A DNA stretch of 64,000 nt from positions 2,914,001-2,978,000 of the forward strand of contig NZ_JABVZR010000001.1 in assembly GCF_017163935.1 (NCBI RefSeq). The letters run 5' to 3'. The translations under genes were made by a program, and so were the position numbers. The stretch is from Novosphingobium terrae (lineage in GTDB: Bacteria > Pseudomonadota > Alphaproteobacteria > Sphingomonadales > Sphingomonadaceae). Positions within the stretch are counted from its first letter, which is position 1, and every line of letters starts with the position of its first letter. The notes beneath the pieces are model-generated. The model had not been told where the DNA came from and searched no databases. It saw only the letters and a program-made list of their open reading frames with translations. This document shows, piece after piece, positions 1 through 8,241 of this stretch.

Positions 1-498
1 GTTGCCCGAAGCATATTCGGAGAGGCCGCCCACTGCAATCATCGCGTCCAGAATGGTCATATTGGCGCGATAGGGCAAGCTTGCGGGCTTGCCGGTGGCG
101 CCCACGATGCGGATCTGTTCAGAGAAGGTGCCCGCAAAACGCGTGACGATCACCGAGACCAGCGGGTCCTGAATATACTGGGACAGCTGAAGCTGGATGT
201 CCTGCGCCAGCATGCTGGGTGTCTTGCCGACAGCAGGCATATCGGTGATCAAGGGCGTGGTGATGCGCCCGTCAGGCCGCACCTGCACCTTCGAGCCCAG
301 CTCCGGGTTGCGCCAGACGAAGACGGTCAGCTCATCCATCGGGCCGATGATATAGTCCTCGCCCGGGCCTTCCTGATGCGCCACAAAATTGGCCGGAGGC
401 AGCCGCGCCGCCGTGCCATCGCCCGCGCAACCGCTCAGGGTCAGGCTGGCGAGAGCCGCGCCGGCAATGGTGTGAACGGCTGTCTTGCTCGGCATCAT
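1..498 (-). CDS. Polysaccharide export outer-membrane lipoprotein (Wza/GumB family), C-terminus outside window
   Basis: Translating the minus strand from the ATG at 498 (a second ATG lies at 495) gives a lipoprotein signal ending in LTLSGC, so the mature protein should be lipidated on the outer membrane. The following region (DYIIGPMDELTVFVWRNPEL and on) is a typical poly-export domain. It is followed by the start of an SLBB-type segment (IRIVGATGKPASLPYRANM). Family members form the outer-membrane channel for exopolysaccharide secretion. The reading frame runs off the left edge, so about 165 residues are visible. The position beside XrtA-associated genes suggests it is the exporter of that locus. 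The 249 bp upstream (499-747) holds no gene and probably carries the promoter. Confidence 0.88.
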   Translation of the reverse strand, partial: MMPSKTAVHTIAGAALASLTLSGCAGDGTAARLPPANFVAHQEGPGEDYIIGPMDELTVFVWRNPELGSKVQVRPDGRITTPLITDMPAVGKTPSMLAQDIQLQLSQYIQDPLVSVIVTRFAGTFSEQIRIVGATGKPASLPYRANMTILDAMIAVGGLSEYASGN

Positions 499-747
499 GT
501 CTTCCCGGACTGGGCGGTATCCGTCGGCCTGCGCGCTGCGAGGGCGCAGGGATGGATACGGCAGTTCATGGTCGGCTATGCGCCCGAAGGGTAAACATTG
601 GGTTAGTCATCCACCCGCAAGACGCCGGTTTTCCGCCATTTTGCGCGGGTCTGTCCCGGTGGGAGACAGGCGCGCAAGGCCCAGCGTCTCGCCGTGGGAC
701 GATTCGCGCAAGAGTGTCCTAAGGGATTCGCCGGAGTCAGTCAGGTG

Positions 748-1974
748 TCAGATCAGGATTTCGCGCGCGGGTCCCTGCCCGAGGAAGGCCGAGGGGCTGG
801 CACTGGCGCCATAGGCCCCGGCGCAGAACACCGCGACCACATCGCCCACATCGGCCTTGGGGAAATGGCCCTTGTCGGCCAGCCGGTCGAGCGGGGTGCA
901 GAGGCAGCCGACGACGCTGGCCTCTTCCTCGGGCTCAGCGCCAAAGCGGGTGGCGATGGCGACGGGATAGTTGCGCCGCACCACCGTGCCGAAATTGCCG
1001 CTGGCCGCCAGCTGGTGATGCAGGCCGCCATCGGTGACGAGGAAGATATCGCCGTGGCTTTCCTTGCGGTCGAGGATGGTGGTCAGGTAGACACCCGCTT
1101 CTCCGGTGAGGAAGCGGCCCATTTCCATGGCCAGTTGCGTATCTTTCAGCACATCGGGGCGGTTGCTCAGGCGTTCGCCCAGCGCGGCGCCGATGGGGGT
1201 GAGGTCCAGCGGCGAATCGCCGTTGAAATAGGGAATGCCAAGCCCGCCGCCGATGTTGAGATGCGGCAGGGGCACATCGGCCTGCTGGGCCAATTGCACC
1301 GCCAGATCGAGCACCTGCCCCTGCGTTTCGGCAATCGCCGCGCCATCGAGCGACTGCGATCCGGCAAAGATATGGAAACCGCGCCATTCCGCCCCTGCCG
1401 CCACGATCTCGCGGGCCAGAGCGGGCACCTTGTCGGTGTCGATGCCGAAGGGTTTGGCGCCACCGCCCATCTTCATGCCGCTGCCGCGCAGGTCGAAATC
1501 GGGGTTCACGCGGATGGCGAGGCGCGGGGTCTTGCCCAGCTTTTCGGCGATGGTGAGCGCGCGGCGGGCTTCGGCGGCGGATTCGAGGTTGAGGGTGACG
1601 CCCTGCATGATTGCCGCCTGCAGCTCGATATCGCGCTTGCCCGGCCCGGCGAAGCTGATGAGCGAAGGATCGAGCCCTGCCTCGCGCGCCATGCCCAGTT
1701 CGCCGCCGCTGGCGATGTCGAAGCCGTCGACCAGCGTGCCCATCAGGCGCAGCAGGGGGGCGAAGGGGTTGGCTTTCACCGCGTAATGCAGCGCCAGGGC
1801 TTCGGGCATGGCCGCGCGCAATGCCGCCACCCGCGCCCGGATCATGCCGGAGGAATAGACGAAAGCAGGCGTCGCCCCGGCCTGAGCGATCAGTTCGGTG
1901 ATCTTGATGCCGTCCACCGCCAGCACGCCGTCACGCGCGGCAAAGCCTGCGGGAATGGGGCCGAGGGGTTTCAT
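748..1974 (-). CDS. Pyridoxal-dependent decarboxylase, exosortase A system-associated
   Basis: This 408-residue protein has the fold-III PLP decarboxylase architecture (ornithine/diaminopimelate decarboxylase-like). An N-terminal barrel carries the Schiff-base lysine in HYAVKANPF (Lys67), and a glycine-rich phosphate loop (NIGGGLGIPYF) follows. The C-terminal beta domain ends with CAGAYGASASPSAFLG, the conserved C-terminal active-site motif. The length and the partner ligase match the decarboxylase found in XrtA/PEP-CTERM exopolysaccharide loci. Its substrate is unknown. The start overlaps the stop of the upstream ligase by 4 bp, so the two are translationally coupled and probably act on one activated acyl or amino-acyl group attached to the glycan. 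Confidence 0.9.
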   Translation of the reverse strand: MKPLGPIPAGFAARDGVLAVDGIKITELIAQAGATPAFVYSSGMIRARVAALRAAMPEALALHYAVKANPFAPLLRLMGTLVDGFDIASGGELGMAREAGLDPSLISFAGPGKRDIELQAAIMQGVTLNLESAAEARRALTIAEKLGKTPRLAIRVNPDFDLRGSGMKMGGGAKPFGIDTDKVPALAREIVAAGAEWRGFHIFAGSQSLDGAAIAETQGQVLDLAVQLAQQADVPLPHLNIGGGLGIPYFNGDSPLDLTPIGAALGERLSNRPDVLKDTQLAMEMGRFLTGEAGVYLTTILDRKESHGDIFLVTDGGLHHQLAASGNFGTVVRRNYPVAIATRFGAEPEEEASVVGCLCTPLDRLADKGHFPKADVGDVVAVFCAGAYGASASPSAFLGQGPAREILI

Positions 1975-3551
1975 GCGCCTGCCTCCAGACCGGCGCGGAT
2001 CTCTTCGAATAGACCGGTGCGGTCGAGCTTGCCATTAGGGCCGATGGGCATGGTGTCTTTCCAGTGGATCACTTTGGGTTGCATGAAATTGGGCAGATCG
2101 GCGGCAAGGCGCTTGGGCAGCAGCGTTGCCGCATCCTCTGCGCCCGGCACGGCGCGCACCACCAGATGCACGGCCTGACCCAGCCGTGGGTCGGGCAGGC
2201 CCAGCGCCACCACCTCGGCCACGAGGCCGGTGGCCAAAGCCGCATCCTCCACCTCTTGAGGCGAAATACGGTTGCCCGAGGATTTGATCATCGCATCGCG
2301 GCGGCCCACGAAATAGAGCAGGCCATCCTCATCGCGCCTCACCCGGTCGCCCGACCATACTGCCATGCCGCCATAAACACTGCCCTCCGGCGCGGGACGA
2401 TAGCGTTCGGCGGTGCGCTGCGCGTCTTGCCAATAGCCTTGCGCCACCAGCGGGCCGGTGTGGACGAGTTCGCCTTCCTCATTGTCCGCCGCGATCTGGC
2501 CCGCATCGTTCACCACCAGAATTTCGGCATGGGGGATGGCCTTGCCCATGCTGGTGGGGTGCGTGTCAATCAGCGCGGGATCGAGATAGGTCGAGCGGAA
2601 GGCCTCGGTCAGGCCATACATGGCGAAGAGCCGCGCATCAGGGAAAAGCGCGCGCATGCGGCGCACCAGATCGACCGTCAGCGCGCCGCCGGTGTTGGTC
2701 AGGCGGCGCAGTCTGGTGGCGGTTTCGCTCGGCCATTCGGCTTCGATCAGTTGCACCCAGAGCGGCGGCACGCAGCCCAGCGTGGTGATGTTGTGACGCT
2801 CGACGGCCTTCACCACATCGCGCGGGGTGAGGTAATCGAGCGGGGCGGCGCTGCCCCCGACATACCAGTGCGACAGCAACTGGTTCTGCCCATAATCGAA
2901 ACTTAGCGGCATCACCGCCAGAGCGCGATCATCGCTCTGCAGCCCCAGATAATTCGCGACGCTTTCCGCCCCCAGCCACAGATTGGCGTGAGAGAGCATC
3001 ACCCCCTTGGGCCGCCCCGTCGAACCGCTGGTGTAGAGGATGGCCGTCAGGGCGTTCGGATTGGCCTGCGAAGGCGGCAAAGGGACGGCACTTTCGGCCA
3101 AAGCCAGCGCCTCGGCCTCCTCCAGCGTGGAGCAAGTTTCAGGCACATCGCCCGGCTCCAGCGTGGTAAGGCGCGAGGGCGTGGCGATCACCAGCACCGC
3201 CCCACTGTCGGCCAGAATATGCGCCACCTGCGCCCGTTTCAGCAGCGGATTGATCGGCACATGGATGCAACCGGCCCGCGCGGCGGCCAGAGGCAGCAGG
3301 CAGGTCAGTTCTCCCTTGGCCGCCCAGCTGGCCACGCGGGGGCCATGCTCACCGGTAAAGGCCTGTTCCCCCAGCCGATCCTTTAACCAACCGGCAAGAC
3401 GAGCGACACGCGTTCTTAAGTCCTGCCAGCTAAGCACACCGCTGCGCAGCACCAGCGCGGGAGCGTCATCTGCCCCGCGCAGCGCGAGGTGATCGAGCGG
3501 AAGAGCCGTGATTTCGGCACTTTGACCGGTAACGTCGCTGGAATAAGGCAT
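1971..3551 (-). CDS. Acyl-CoA ligase (AMP-forming), exosortase A system-associated
   Basis: This 526-residue ANL-superfamily enzyme has the AMP-binding loop ILYTSGSTGRPKG at about residues 171-183, a MYGLTEA motif, and the adenylate hinge region (SGDRVRRDEDGLLYFVGRRD). It should activate a carboxylic acid as an acyl-adenylate and pass it to CoA or to a carrier protein. An acyl carrier protein gene lies about 1.2 kb away on the other strand and is the natural acceptor. The gene is divergent from the FemAB-type gene, with only 26 bp between the two start codons, so their promoters must overlap. Confidence 0.92.
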   Translation of the reverse strand: MPYSSDVTGQSAEITALPLDHLALRGADDAPALVLRSGVLSWQDLRTRVARLAGWLKDRLGEQAFTGEHGPRVASWAAKGELTCLLPLAAARAGCIHVPINPLLKRAQVAHILADSGAVLVIATPSRLTTLEPGDVPETCSTLEEAEALALAESAVPLPPSQANPNALTAILYTSGSTGRPKGVMLSHANLWLGAESVANYLGLQSDDRALAVMPLSFDYGQNQLLSHWYVGGSAAPLDYLTPRDVVKAVERHNITTLGCVPPLWVQLIEAEWPSETATRLRRLTNTGGALTVDLVRRMRALFPDARLFAMYGLTEAFRSTYLDPALIDTHPTSMGKAIPHAEILVVNDAGQIAADNEEGELVHTGPLVAQGYWQDAQRTAERYRPAPEGSVYGGMAVWSGDRVRRDEDGLLYFVGRRDAMIKSSGNRISPQEVEDAALATGLVAEVVALGLPDPRLGQAVHLVVRAVPGAEDAATLLPKRLAADLPNFMQPKVIHWKDTMPIGPNGKLDRTGLFEEIRAGLEAGA

Positions 3552-3577
3552 GATGGAATGAAACGAGGCCTTTTGTC

Positions 3578-4603
3578 GTGATCTCGCTGGCTTATCACGC
3601 CGATCTTAAGGAAGTTCAACGCGATTGCGCGCTGGCGGATGCTTTGGCGCTGGCTGCGGGGGCTGAGCCGGGCGTGGCCGGGCCTTTCGATCGTCTTGGC
3701 TGGTGGCTGGCGCTGCAAGAGGAATGCGCCGTCGCGCCGATTCTGGCGGTGGCGCGACAGGGAGATGCGCTGGCCGCGCTGCCGCTGGCCCATGGCGATC
3801 AGGGACTGAAGGGGCTCGCCAACTGGTACACCTTCCGCCTGCGCGCGCTTTTGACACCGGGCGCCGATAGCCCTGCCCTGCTGAAGGCTCTGGCGCGCGA
3901 GGTGAAGCATCGCGGCAGCCGTCTGACGCTTTCGCACATCCCCGAAGAGCAGATCCATCTGCTGGCCGATGCGTTTCGCGCCGCCGGATGGATGGTGCAG
4001 GTGGCCCCTTGCGATATCAACCACTGGCTGGATGTGGCAGGGCGCTCCTATGTCGATTATCTCGCCGCTCGCCCCGGCCCCTTGCGCACCACGCTGAAAC
4101 GCAAGGCGAAAAAGGTCTCCTGCGAGATCCATCGTGACTTTTCCGAAGACATCTGGGCCGATTACGAGGCGATCTACGCCGCCAGCTGGAAGGGCGAGGA
4201 AGGCTCCATGGCGTTCCTCAAGCGTTTCGCGCAGGAGGAAGCTGCAGCCGGCCGCCTGCGCCTTGGCCTCGCCCGCGCGGAGGGCAAGCCTGTCGCCGCT
4301 CAGCTCTGGACCGTGGAGGCGGGCACCGCCTTTATCCACAAGCTGGCCTATATCGAGGAGGCCAAGCCGCTCTCCCCCGGCACCAGCCTGTCGGCTGCGC
4401 TGTTCCAGACGGTGATCGATGAGGATCGCGTCAGCTTCGTCGATTTCGGCACGGGCGACGATCCCTACAAGCGCGACTGGATGGAGCAACAGCGCAACCG
4501 CTGGCAATTGCAGGCCATCGATCCGCGCGCGGTCAGCCAATGGCCCGCTCTGGGGCGCATGTGGGCCTCGACCTTGGTCGCAAGAGTGAAGCGGCGTTTT
4601 TAG
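3578..4603 (+). CDS. FemAB/GNAT-type acyltransferase, exosortase A-associated
   Basis: This 341-residue protein has the paired GNAT-like folds of the FemAB/acetyltransferase-6 family. The second half contains ARAEGKPVAAQLWTVEAGTA and the C-terminal stretch VSFVDFGTGDDPYKRDWM, typical of the family linked to PEP-CTERM/XrtA loci. Members transfer amino-acyl or acyl groups from a carrier. With the neighbouring ligase and ACP this suggests decoration of the exopolysaccharide or a lipid-linked precursor. The start is GTG, weakly preceded by ACGAGG. A cytoplasmic location is likely because no signal peptide or membrane segment is seen. Confidence 0.78.
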   Translation: MISLAYHADLKEVQRDCALADALALAAGAEPGVAGPFDRLGWWLALQEECAVAPILAVARQGDALAALPLAHGDQGLKGLANWYTFRLRALLTPGADSPALLKALAREVKHRGSRLTLSHIPEEQIHLLADAFRAAGWMVQVAPCDINHWLDVAGRSYVDYLAARPGPLRTTLKRKAKKVSCEIHRDFSEDIWADYEAIYAASWKGEEGSMAFLKRFAQEEAAAGRLRLGLARAEGKPVAAQLWTVEAGTAFIHKLAYIEEAKPLSPGTSLSAALFQTVIDEDRVSFVDFGTGDDPYKRDWMEQQRNRWQLQAIDPRAVSQWPALGRMWASTLVARVKRRF

Positions 4604-4669
4604 ACTACACCGCCTATGGCGGCAGGGGCTTGTGAGCAGTTAAGCGCTCCATTAAAGCCACGCAAAACC

Positions 4670-4695
4670 TTCTGAACGGGTAACCACGTTCAGAA
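4670..4695. promoter_or_regulatory. Perfect 9-bp inverted repeat upstream of the acyl carrier protein gene
   Basis: The arms TTCTGAACG (4670-4678) and CGTTCAGAA (4687-4695) are separated by 8 bp. The repeat ends 36 bp before the ACP start. It could be a transcription-factor operator or a terminator hairpin for the upstream gene. No T-run follows it, so an operator is slightly favoured. Confidence 0.45.
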
Positions 4696-4731
4696 CCGGA
4701 ACAACAGAACCAAAACCCCCAAAGGGACATC

Positions 4732-4992
4732 ATGAGCAAGGATATCGACCTTACATTGCGCCGGATTCTCGGCGATGTTCTGGGCCTCAAGCCCGCGCAG
4801 GTGGAGGCGCTGAACGAGGACAGCGGCCTGTTCGGCCATCTGCCCGAACTCGATTCCATGGCCGTTGCCGGCCTGCTGACCGAGATCGAGGACCGGCTGG
4901 ACATCGTGATCGAGGATGATGAGGTCGATGGCGACCTGCTGGCCGATTACGGCGCGCTGCTGCGCTTTGTGAAGGGTAAGGTCGCCGCCTGA
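4732..4992 (+). CDS. Acyl carrier protein, exosortase A-associated
   Basis: This 86-residue protein has the four-helix phosphopantetheine carrier fold. The attachment serine is Ser42 in ELDSMAVAGLL. Acidic residues are enriched, as usual for ACPs. It is not the fatty-acid AcpP, because it lies between the FemAB-type gene and two XrtA-associated hydrolases. It probably carries the group activated by the acyl-CoA ligase at 1971-3551. The ATG follows AAAGGGAC closely. Confidence 0.9.
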   Translation: MSKDIDLTLRRILGDVLGLKPAQVEALNEDSGLFGHLPELDSMAVAGLLTEIEDRLDIVIEDDEVDGDLLADYGALLRFVKGKVAA

Positions 4993-5068
4993 GTCCGTCG
5001 ATCTGGTGGCATCGTATCAACTCCTTCAGCTTTTTGTTTTACCGCGCTTTCACACCGTTTTTCAGAAG

Positions 5069-5087
5069 GCCGGGTGATCCACCCGGC
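5069..5087. terminator. Hairpin between the ACP gene and the downstream hydrolases
   Basis: GCCGGGT (5069-5075) pairs with ACCCGGC (5081-5087) around a 5-nt loop. A thymine-rich stretch lies before it rather than after, so it may attenuate transcription or stabilise the RNA instead of fully terminating. Confidence 0.4.
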
Positions 5088-5129
5088 TTGAAAGCACTTT
5101 AGAACGAAACAAAGGGGCAGATCACCGGC

Positions 5130-5816
5130 ATGCGTTATGCGGACTGGAGCTTTACGGCGCCTGATGGCAGCCACCATGCCGACAGCGCGCTATGGCTGGG
5201 CGAAAGCGGCCCGCGCCTGCTGATCGTCCCTGCCCTGCTGGATGAAGGCCATCGCCTGCGCCGCCTGACGGTCGAAGTGATGCGGCGGCTGGCGGCCAGC
5301 GGCATCACCTGCATCCTGCCCGATCTGCCGGGCACGGGCGATTCGGTCTTTCCCCTTGGGCAGACGGATGTGCGCCTGTGGCGCAAGGCGATGGGCGAAC
5401 TGGCGCAAGAGGTCGGGGCGCAGGCCGTGTTTGCGCTGCGTGGCGGGGCTCTGGCGGCGCCTGAGGGGCTGAAGAGCTGGCATTATGCGCCCATCAAAGG
5501 GGCCAGCATTCTGCGGCAACTGATCCGCGCCCGCATCATCGCCTCACGCGAGGCCGGTGTGGAAGAACGGCAGGACGCGCTGATGGAGCAGGGCCGAGCG
5601 CAAGGCCTCGAACTGGCCGGATATCGGCTGGGGGCGGCCATGATTGCCCAGCTTGAAGAGGCTCAACCAGTTTCAGAAGGCACCACCCTGATCGATCAGG
5701 AAATGGTCACCGGCGCGCCCCTCTGGCTGCGCGCCGAGCCGGGGGAAAACCGCCAGCAGGCCGATGCTTTGGCCGCCATTCTCGCCATCGGACTGCGTGA
5801 TGGAGTGCCCGCATGA
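5130..5816 (+). CDS. Alpha/beta hydrolase, exosortase A system-associated (hydrolase 2 type)
   Basis: This 228-residue alpha/beta-hydrolase-like protein begins with ALWLGESGPRLLIVPALLDE and contains the LPDLPGTGDS strand-turn near residue 70. It matches the shorter of the two hydrolases that flank XrtA loci in sphingomonads and other Proteobacteria. The reaction is unknown; acyl-group editing on the carrier protein or glycan is an inference. It overlaps the next gene by 4 bp (ATGA), so the two are co-translated. Confidence 0.85.
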   Translation: MRYADWSFTAPDGSHHADSALWLGESGPRLLIVPALLDEGHRLRRLTVEVMRRLAASGITCILPDLPGTGDSVFPLGQTDVRLWRKAMGELAQEVGAQAVFALRGGALAAPEGLKSWHYAPIKGASILRQLIRARIIASREAGVEERQDALMEQGRAQGLELAGYRLGAAMIAQLEEAQPVSEGTTLIDQEMVTGAPLWLRAEPGENRQQADALAAILAIGLRDGVPA

Positions 5817-6622
5817 GCCGCCAGCGCTTCACCATCCCCTGTGAGGGCAGCGCGATGGGTGCCACGCTGGATGGCCAGCTGGAGGGCGCCAAAGCGGCTC
5901 TGCTGATCGTTTCAGGCGGCAATGAAATCCGCAGCGGCACATGGGAGGGGCAGGCCTGGCTCGCCGCGGAGGTGGCGCTTGCGGGCTTTCCGGTGCTGCG
6001 CTTCGACCGGCGCGGCGTGGGTGACAGCGAAGGCGCCAACCTCAGCTATCGCGGCGCCGGGCCGGATATTGCCGAAGCCTTGGGCTGGTTGCGGGCTCAG
6101 GCACCTCAGGCGCGGATCGTGGCGCTGGGCAATTGCGATGCGGCCAGCGCACTGATGCTGGGCGATGGCTGCGGCGCCGACGGCCTGATCCTCTCCAACC
6201 CATGGACCTTCGAGGGCGAAGATGAAGGCGCCAGCGCCGAAGCGCAGGCCGATGCCAAGGTGTCCAGCCTGAGGGCGCATTACCGCGCGAGGCTGGCCAA
6301 TCCGGCAGCGCTGCTGCGGCTGCTGACGGGCAAGGTCTCGCTGCGCAGTCTGGTGGGCAGTCTGGTCGCTCTGGCCAAGCCACGCGCGGCGCCCGCTCCA
6401 GACAATCTGGCCGCACGCATGGCGGCGGGGCTGGCGCGCTTTTCGGGGCCGGTCTCGATCCTGATCGCGGGACAGGACCGGACGGCACTGGCCTTTGCCT
6501 CGGCGTGGGATGGCAAGGATCAACGTATCACGCGGTGCGACGGGGCCAGCCATTCCTTTGTCGAGGCGCATGCCCGGGACTGGTGGCGCGCTCAGGTTTT
6601 GCGCATACTGGAAACTACGTAA
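5813..6622 (+). CDS. Alpha/beta hydrolase, exosortase A system-associated (hydrolase 1 type)
   Basis: This 269-residue alpha/beta hydrolase has FDRRGVGDSEG, then a nucleophile-elbow region GNCDAAS. A cysteine stands where serine hydrolases have serine, as I recall for this XrtA-associated family. A late histidine lies in the GASHSFVEAHA segment. It is coupled to the preceding hydrolase by a 4-bp overlap and ends the XrtA-associated run in this window. The exosortase gene and glycosyltransferases are not visible and presumably lie beyond the left edge. Confidence 0.86.
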   Translation: MSRQRFTIPCEGSAMGATLDGQLEGAKAALLIVSGGNEIRSGTWEGQAWLAAEVALAGFPVLRFDRRGVGDSEGANLSYRGAGPDIAEALGWLRAQAPQARIVALGNCDAASALMLGDGCGADGLILSNPWTFEGEDEGASAEAQADAKVSSLRAHYRARLANPAALLRLLTGKVSLRSLVGSLVALAKPRAAPAPDNLAARMAAGLARFSGPVSILIAGQDRTALAFASAWDGKDQRITRCDGASHSFVEAHARDWWRAQVLRILETT

Positions 6623-6691
6623 AAACCCTTGTTATTGGCCTTCGCCTGGCGCAGCATGGAACAAAGACCTTTGTCATCTTTTGGATGGGTT

Positions 6692-6895
6692 ATGCGACGC
6701 AAGACATCCTGGTTGAGATCGCTTCTGAAAAGCCTGACGGGCGACCGCAAGGGCGCGACGGCGATCGAATATGGCCTGATTGCGGCCCTGATCGCGGTGG
6801 CCGCGATTGTGGCGATGCGCGGTCTGGGCAATCAGCTGAAGGCCACCTTCAACACCACCTCCAGCGCGATGACAGCCGCCGCCCCATCGGCCTGA
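6692..6895 (+). CDS. Flp/Fap-type class IVb pilin
   Basis: This 67-residue pilin has a short basic leader ending KGATAIEYGLIAALIAV. Prepilin peptidase should cut after the Gly, leaving Glu at mature position 5 as required for type IV pilins, followed by a hydrophobic helix. I chose the ATG at 6692 because residues upstream of it do not look like a leader. Flp pilins form tight-adherence (Tad) fibres, but no tad genes are in the window, so this is an orphan pilin here. A partial copy of the dispersed repeat follows directly. Confidence 0.88.
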   Translation: MRRKTSWLRSLLKSLTGDRKGATAIEYGLIAALIAVAAIVAMRGLGNQLKATFNTTSSAMTAAAPSA

Positions 6896-6898
6896 CGC

Positions 6899-7005
6899 AA
6901 AAAGCGCCGCAGGCATCAACCCCGCGACGCTTTGAACGCGCGCCCGCCGCAGAGGCTGCGGCACGACGCAGACAAAATGGGAGCGCGAGGGGATAACCCC
7001 CTCGC
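6899..7005 (+). repeat. Partial copy (right half) of the dispersed hairpin element, between flp and trxB
   Basis: The segment starts with AAAAAGCGCCGCAGGC, shared with the inner part of the full copies. It ends with GGGAGCGCGAGGGG and a hairpin whose arms are GCGAGGGG (6985-6992) and CCCCTCGC (6998-7005). It lies between two genes that converge, 15 bp before the trxB stop, so it probably also serves as a bidirectional terminator. Confidence 0.65.
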
Positions 7006-7019
7006 CCTTATCCCTTTTC

Positions 7020-7985
7020 TTACCCGTCCACCTTCTCACGCGCAGCGAAATCCAGCGCGGCGACAAAACGCTCGGCATCCAGCGCGGCCATGCAACCGGT
7101 ACCCGCAGCCGTCACGGCCTGACGATAGGTGTGATCCATCACGTCGCCGGCAGCGAAGACGCCGGGGATCGCCGTCTTGGGCGTGCCGGGCTCAACGATC
7201 AGGTAACCGCCGTCATCCACGGCCAGCTTGTCCTTGAACAGCTCGGTGGCAGGCGCATGGCCGATGGCGACGAAAGCGCCCTGCGCGGGCTCGACCGACT
7301 TTTCGCCCGTCACAGTGTCGGTCATCTCCACGCCGGTCAGAGCACCACCCTCGGTGCCGACGAAGCGGTCGACGGCCTTGTTCCACAGCACCTTGATCTT
7401 GGGATGCGCGAAAAGGCGCTCCTGCAGGATGCGCTCGGCGCGCAGGCTGTCGCGGCGGTGGATCAGGGTGACGTCATCGGAATGGTTGGTGAGGTAGAGG
7501 GCTTCCTCGACAGCGGTGTTGCCGCCGCCGATCACCACCACCTTCTTGCCGCGATAGAAGAACCCGTCGCAGGTGGCGCAGGCTGAAACGCCCTTGCCCG
7601 AGAAGGTCTGCTCGCCTTCCACACCCAGCCACTTGGCCTGAGCGCCGGTGCAGATCACCAGCGTATCGCCCTCATAGACATCGCCCGAATCGCCATAGCC
7701 GCGGAACGGCGGGCCCGAGAGATCGACCGAGGTGATCGTGTCCCACATCATGCGCGTGCCGACATGCTCGGCCTGGGCCTGCATTTCCTGCACCAGCCAG
7801 GGGCCCTGCACAGCCTCGCGGAAGCCGGGGTAATTCTCGACATCGGTGGTGATGGTCAGCTGGCCGCCGGGCTGCAGGCCCTGCACCACGATGGGGTTCA
7901 ATCCTGCGCGCGCGCCATAGATGGCCGCCGTCAGCCCCGCCGGGCCGGAACCGATAATCAGCATGCGAGTCTTATGCATCGTCAT
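7020..7985 (-). CDS. trxB: Thioredoxin reductase
   Basis: This 321-residue flavoprotein reduces thioredoxin with NADPH in the cytoplasm. The N-terminal FAD motif IGSGPAGLTAA is clear. The redox dithiol is in SACATCDGFF (Cys136 and Cys139), followed by the NADPH-binding VIGGGNTAVEEA and the C-terminal FAD-contact GVFAAGDVMDHTYRQ. Length and motif order match bacterial TrxB. The ATG at 7985 is chosen because AAGGAGACG sits at the right distance and the FAD motif follows at once; the open frame continues further upstream without family-like sequence. Confidence 0.97.
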   Translation of the reverse strand: MTMHKTRMLIIGSGPAGLTAAIYGARAGLNPIVVQGLQPGGQLTITTDVENYPGFREAVQGPWLVQEMQAQAEHVGTRMMWDTITSVDLSGPPFRGYGDSGDVYEGDTLVICTGAQAKWLGVEGEQTFSGKGVSACATCDGFFYRGKKVVVIGGGNTAVEEALYLTNHSDDVTLIHRRDSLRAERILQERLFAHPKIKVLWNKAVDRFVGTEGGALTGVEMTDTVTGEKSVEPAQGAFVAIGHAPATELFKDKLAVDDGGYLIVEPGTPKTAIPGVFAAGDVMDHTYRQAVTAAGTGCMAALDAERFVAALDFAAREKVDG

Positions 7986-8241
7986 GAAAGACGTCTCCTT
8001 GAGCGTTTTCAAACCGGGCAAACCACCCGGCGGCTCGGAAAACGCGGCAAACAAAATCTGGAGCGATGGATTCGAAGCAATCGGATTCGTCGTTCTCGCG
8101 GCCGAAATAGGAAGTCGCAACAAGAATGGAAAGGTATGCTGGAGCGCTAAACCACAGTTTGAGCCCCCAGATGCCCCCTGCACAGACCCCGCATGGTGTG
8201 TTACACCTTTGGTTCACCTGAGTTTTGCTACGGAGCAATCC

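Noticed and set aside
694..2178. A 494-residue plus-strand frame opposite the PLP decarboxylase
   Set aside because: The decarboxylase has the PLP lysine and C-terminal motif; the opposite frame is His/Gly/Arg-rich without motifs.
8195..8207. GGTGT and ACACC palindrome before the 8242 gene
   Set aside because: Arms of 5 bp with 3-bp spacing are too weak to call an operator without support.
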